A stretch of 30,238 bases of DNA from UBA6115 sp964346355 (GTDB lineage: Bacteria > Bacillota > Clostridia > Christensenellales > Aristaeellaceae), in contig CAYFUH010000019.1 of NCBI GenBank assembly GCA_964346355.1, positions 1-30,238 on the forward strand, in the 5' to 3' direction. Made by a program: the position numbers and the translations under genes. Each line of letters begins with the position of its first letter. Within the stretch, counting starts at the first letter, position 1. This document shows, in pieces, positions 29,151-30,238 of this stretch. Below the pieces are notes generated by a model. It was not told where the DNA came from, ran no database searches, and saw only the letters and a list, made by a program, of their open reading frames with translations.

Positions 29151-30227
29151 TCAGTTGAAATAGAAAGGTTTTCCGGTCTTCGCGCTCTCATAAATGGCTT
29201 CCAGGATCTGGGTGACCACAATGGCCTGTTCGGGCTTGACGGTCAATTCGCCCTTGCCTCGGATGGCGTTATGGAAGACCAGCTGTTCCAAATCCTGCGG
29301 GTCCGCGGACGCGCCCTCATAAAAGGCCACAGATCCCGCGCGCAGGTCGGGTTTTTCCACAAACTGGCGGCCATGGCGCACACCGTTGATGCGCAGGCCG
29401 TCATGGAAGTCCGCGCCGCCCTTGGTGCCCGACAGGGTCGCGGTCGCCTCCTCCACATCCAGGGTGTTGAGAGCCCAGGCGGCAGACAGCATGATGGTCG
29501 CGCCGTTTTCCATCACCACAAAGCCAAAGGCGCTGTCCTCCACCGTGAACTTGTCCACATCCCAGTCGCCCCAGGCGTTGGCGGTGTTGCGGTCCTTATT
29601 TAGCTTGTGGTAGGTCGTGCCCACAGCATACTTCGGCTTGTAGTTGTCCATCAGCCACAGGGTCAAATCCAGGGCGTGGGTGCCAATATCAATCAGCGGC
29701 CCGCCGCCTTGCTCATACTCATTGAGGAAGACGCCCCAGGTGGGCACAGCGCGGCGGCGGATGGCGTTGGCGCGCGCGAAGTAGATTTCGCCTAACTCGT
29801 CTGCTTCCGCGGCGCTTTTTAAGTACTGGCTGTCCGCGCGGTAGCGGCTCTGGTAGCCCACCGTCAGCAGCTTGCCGGTTTCCTGCGCGGCTCTCAGCAT
29901 CTTTACCGCTTCTTCATAGTTGATGGCCATGGGTTTTTCGCACATGACGTGCTTGCCGGACTTCAGCGCGTCCACGGTGATAAAGCTGTGGCTGCGGTTG
30001 GGCGTGCAAACATACACAGCATCCAGGTCCAATTTGAGCAGGTCCTTATAATCCTCAAATACCTGCGCGTCCTTGGTGCCAAACTTGGCCGCGGTCTTCT
30101 CCGCGCGCTCTTTGATGATGTCACAAAATGCGACCACATCCGCGCCGCCAATGTTCTTGATGGATGGCAGATGTTTGTTGTTTGCGATCCCGCCGCAGCC
30201 GATTATGCCCAGTTTTAATTTGTCCAT
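29151..30227 (-). CDS. Gfo/Idh/MocA family NAD(P)-dependent oxidoreductase
   Basis: A 358-residue two-domain oxidoreductase. The N-terminal Rossmann fold has GIIGCGGIANNKHLPS (residues 8-22); the family's CEKP motif is at residues 96-99, with K98 as a likely catalytic residue. The C-terminal beta-sheet domain carries GGGPLIDIGTHALDLTLW, whose D180 and H184 match the usual substrate-site residues. The family oxidises sugars, inositols or sugar nucleotides. It is complete: ATG 30227 is preceded by GGAGGTTAAGT at the very end of the window. It is co-transcribed with the isomerase-like gene. Any promoter, and possible earlier operon genes, lie outside. Confidence 0.92.
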   Translation of the reverse strand: MDKLKLGIIGCGGIANNKHLPSIKNIGGADVVAFCDIIKERAEKTAAKFGTKDAQVFEDYKDLLKLDLDAVYVCTPNRSHSFITVDALKSGKHVMCEKPMAINYEEAVKMLRAAQETGKLLTVGYQSRYRADSQYLKSAAEADELGEIYFARANAIRRRAVPTWGVFLNEYEQGGGPLIDIGTHALDLTLWLMDNYKPKYAVGTTYHKLNKDRNTANAWGDWDVDKFTVEDSAFGFVVMENGATIMLSAAWALNTLDVEEATATLSGTKGGADFHDGLRINGVRHGRQFVEKPDLRAGSVAFYEGASADPQDLEQLVFHNAIRGKGELTVKPEQAIVVTQILEAIYESAKTGKPFYFN

Positions 30228-30238
30228 ACTTAACCTCC

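Overview
The window looks like chromosomal core DNA of a GC-rich member of the Bacillota, most likely class Clostridia. The evidence is a tRNA-sensing T-box leader before valS, sigma-A type promoters (several with exact or near-exact TTGACA/TATAAT boxes), purine-rich ribosome binding sites, the rpmH-rnpA-yidD-yidC-jag order, a substrate-specific ECF membrane subunit, YlbM/TmcAL and a two-subunit iron-sulfur fumarase. Genus cannot be read from the sequence. An uncultured gut or rumen clade is a guess.

Layout. 1-64: 3' end of a tRNA and its terminator. 146-576 (-): a small AT-rich gene of unknown function whose reading frame is shifted by one base. 818-2176 (+): an MFS-type membrane transporter. 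2250-9649 (-): rpoB-rpoC, from a strong promoter at 9762-9790. 9931-12740 (+): rpmH, rnpA, yidD, yidC and khpB/jag, from a divergent promoter at 9832-9860. 12750-13516: a second promoter driving a DUF177 gene and rpmF. 13541-18230: a valine T-box followed by valS, rsmH and rsmI, tightly overlapping. 18227-19710: promoter, then panT and coaX. 19758-23807 (-): tmcAL, fumarase alpha, fumarase beta and a D-Ala-D-Ala carboxypeptidase in one operon. 23860-25445 (+): a structured leader with an attenuator, then mgtE. 25520-28251 (-): asd-dapA-dapB (lysine/diaminopimelate pathway). 28314-30227 (-): a sugar isomerase-like TIM barrel and a Gfo/Idh/MocA oxidoreductase.

How the parts work together. Most of the window serves gene expression: RNA polymerase, ribosomal proteins L34 and L32, RNase P protein, ValRS, and the two methylases that both modify C1402 of 16S rRNA. 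Membrane protein insertion (YidC, YidD, KhpB), pantothenate uptake and first-step CoA synthesis, wall precursor supply (DAP pathway) and wall trimming (carboxypeptidase) fill the rest. There is no insertion sequence, CRISPR array, phage module or defence system that I can support.

The best leads for something undescribed are the mgtE leader (perfect promoter, a structured leader enclosing a 24-codon ORF, competing pairings and a terminator, with no recognisable M-box), the frameshifted small gene at the left end, the unusual placement of rpoBC next to rpmH, and the rsmH-rsmI pair placed under valine T-box control.
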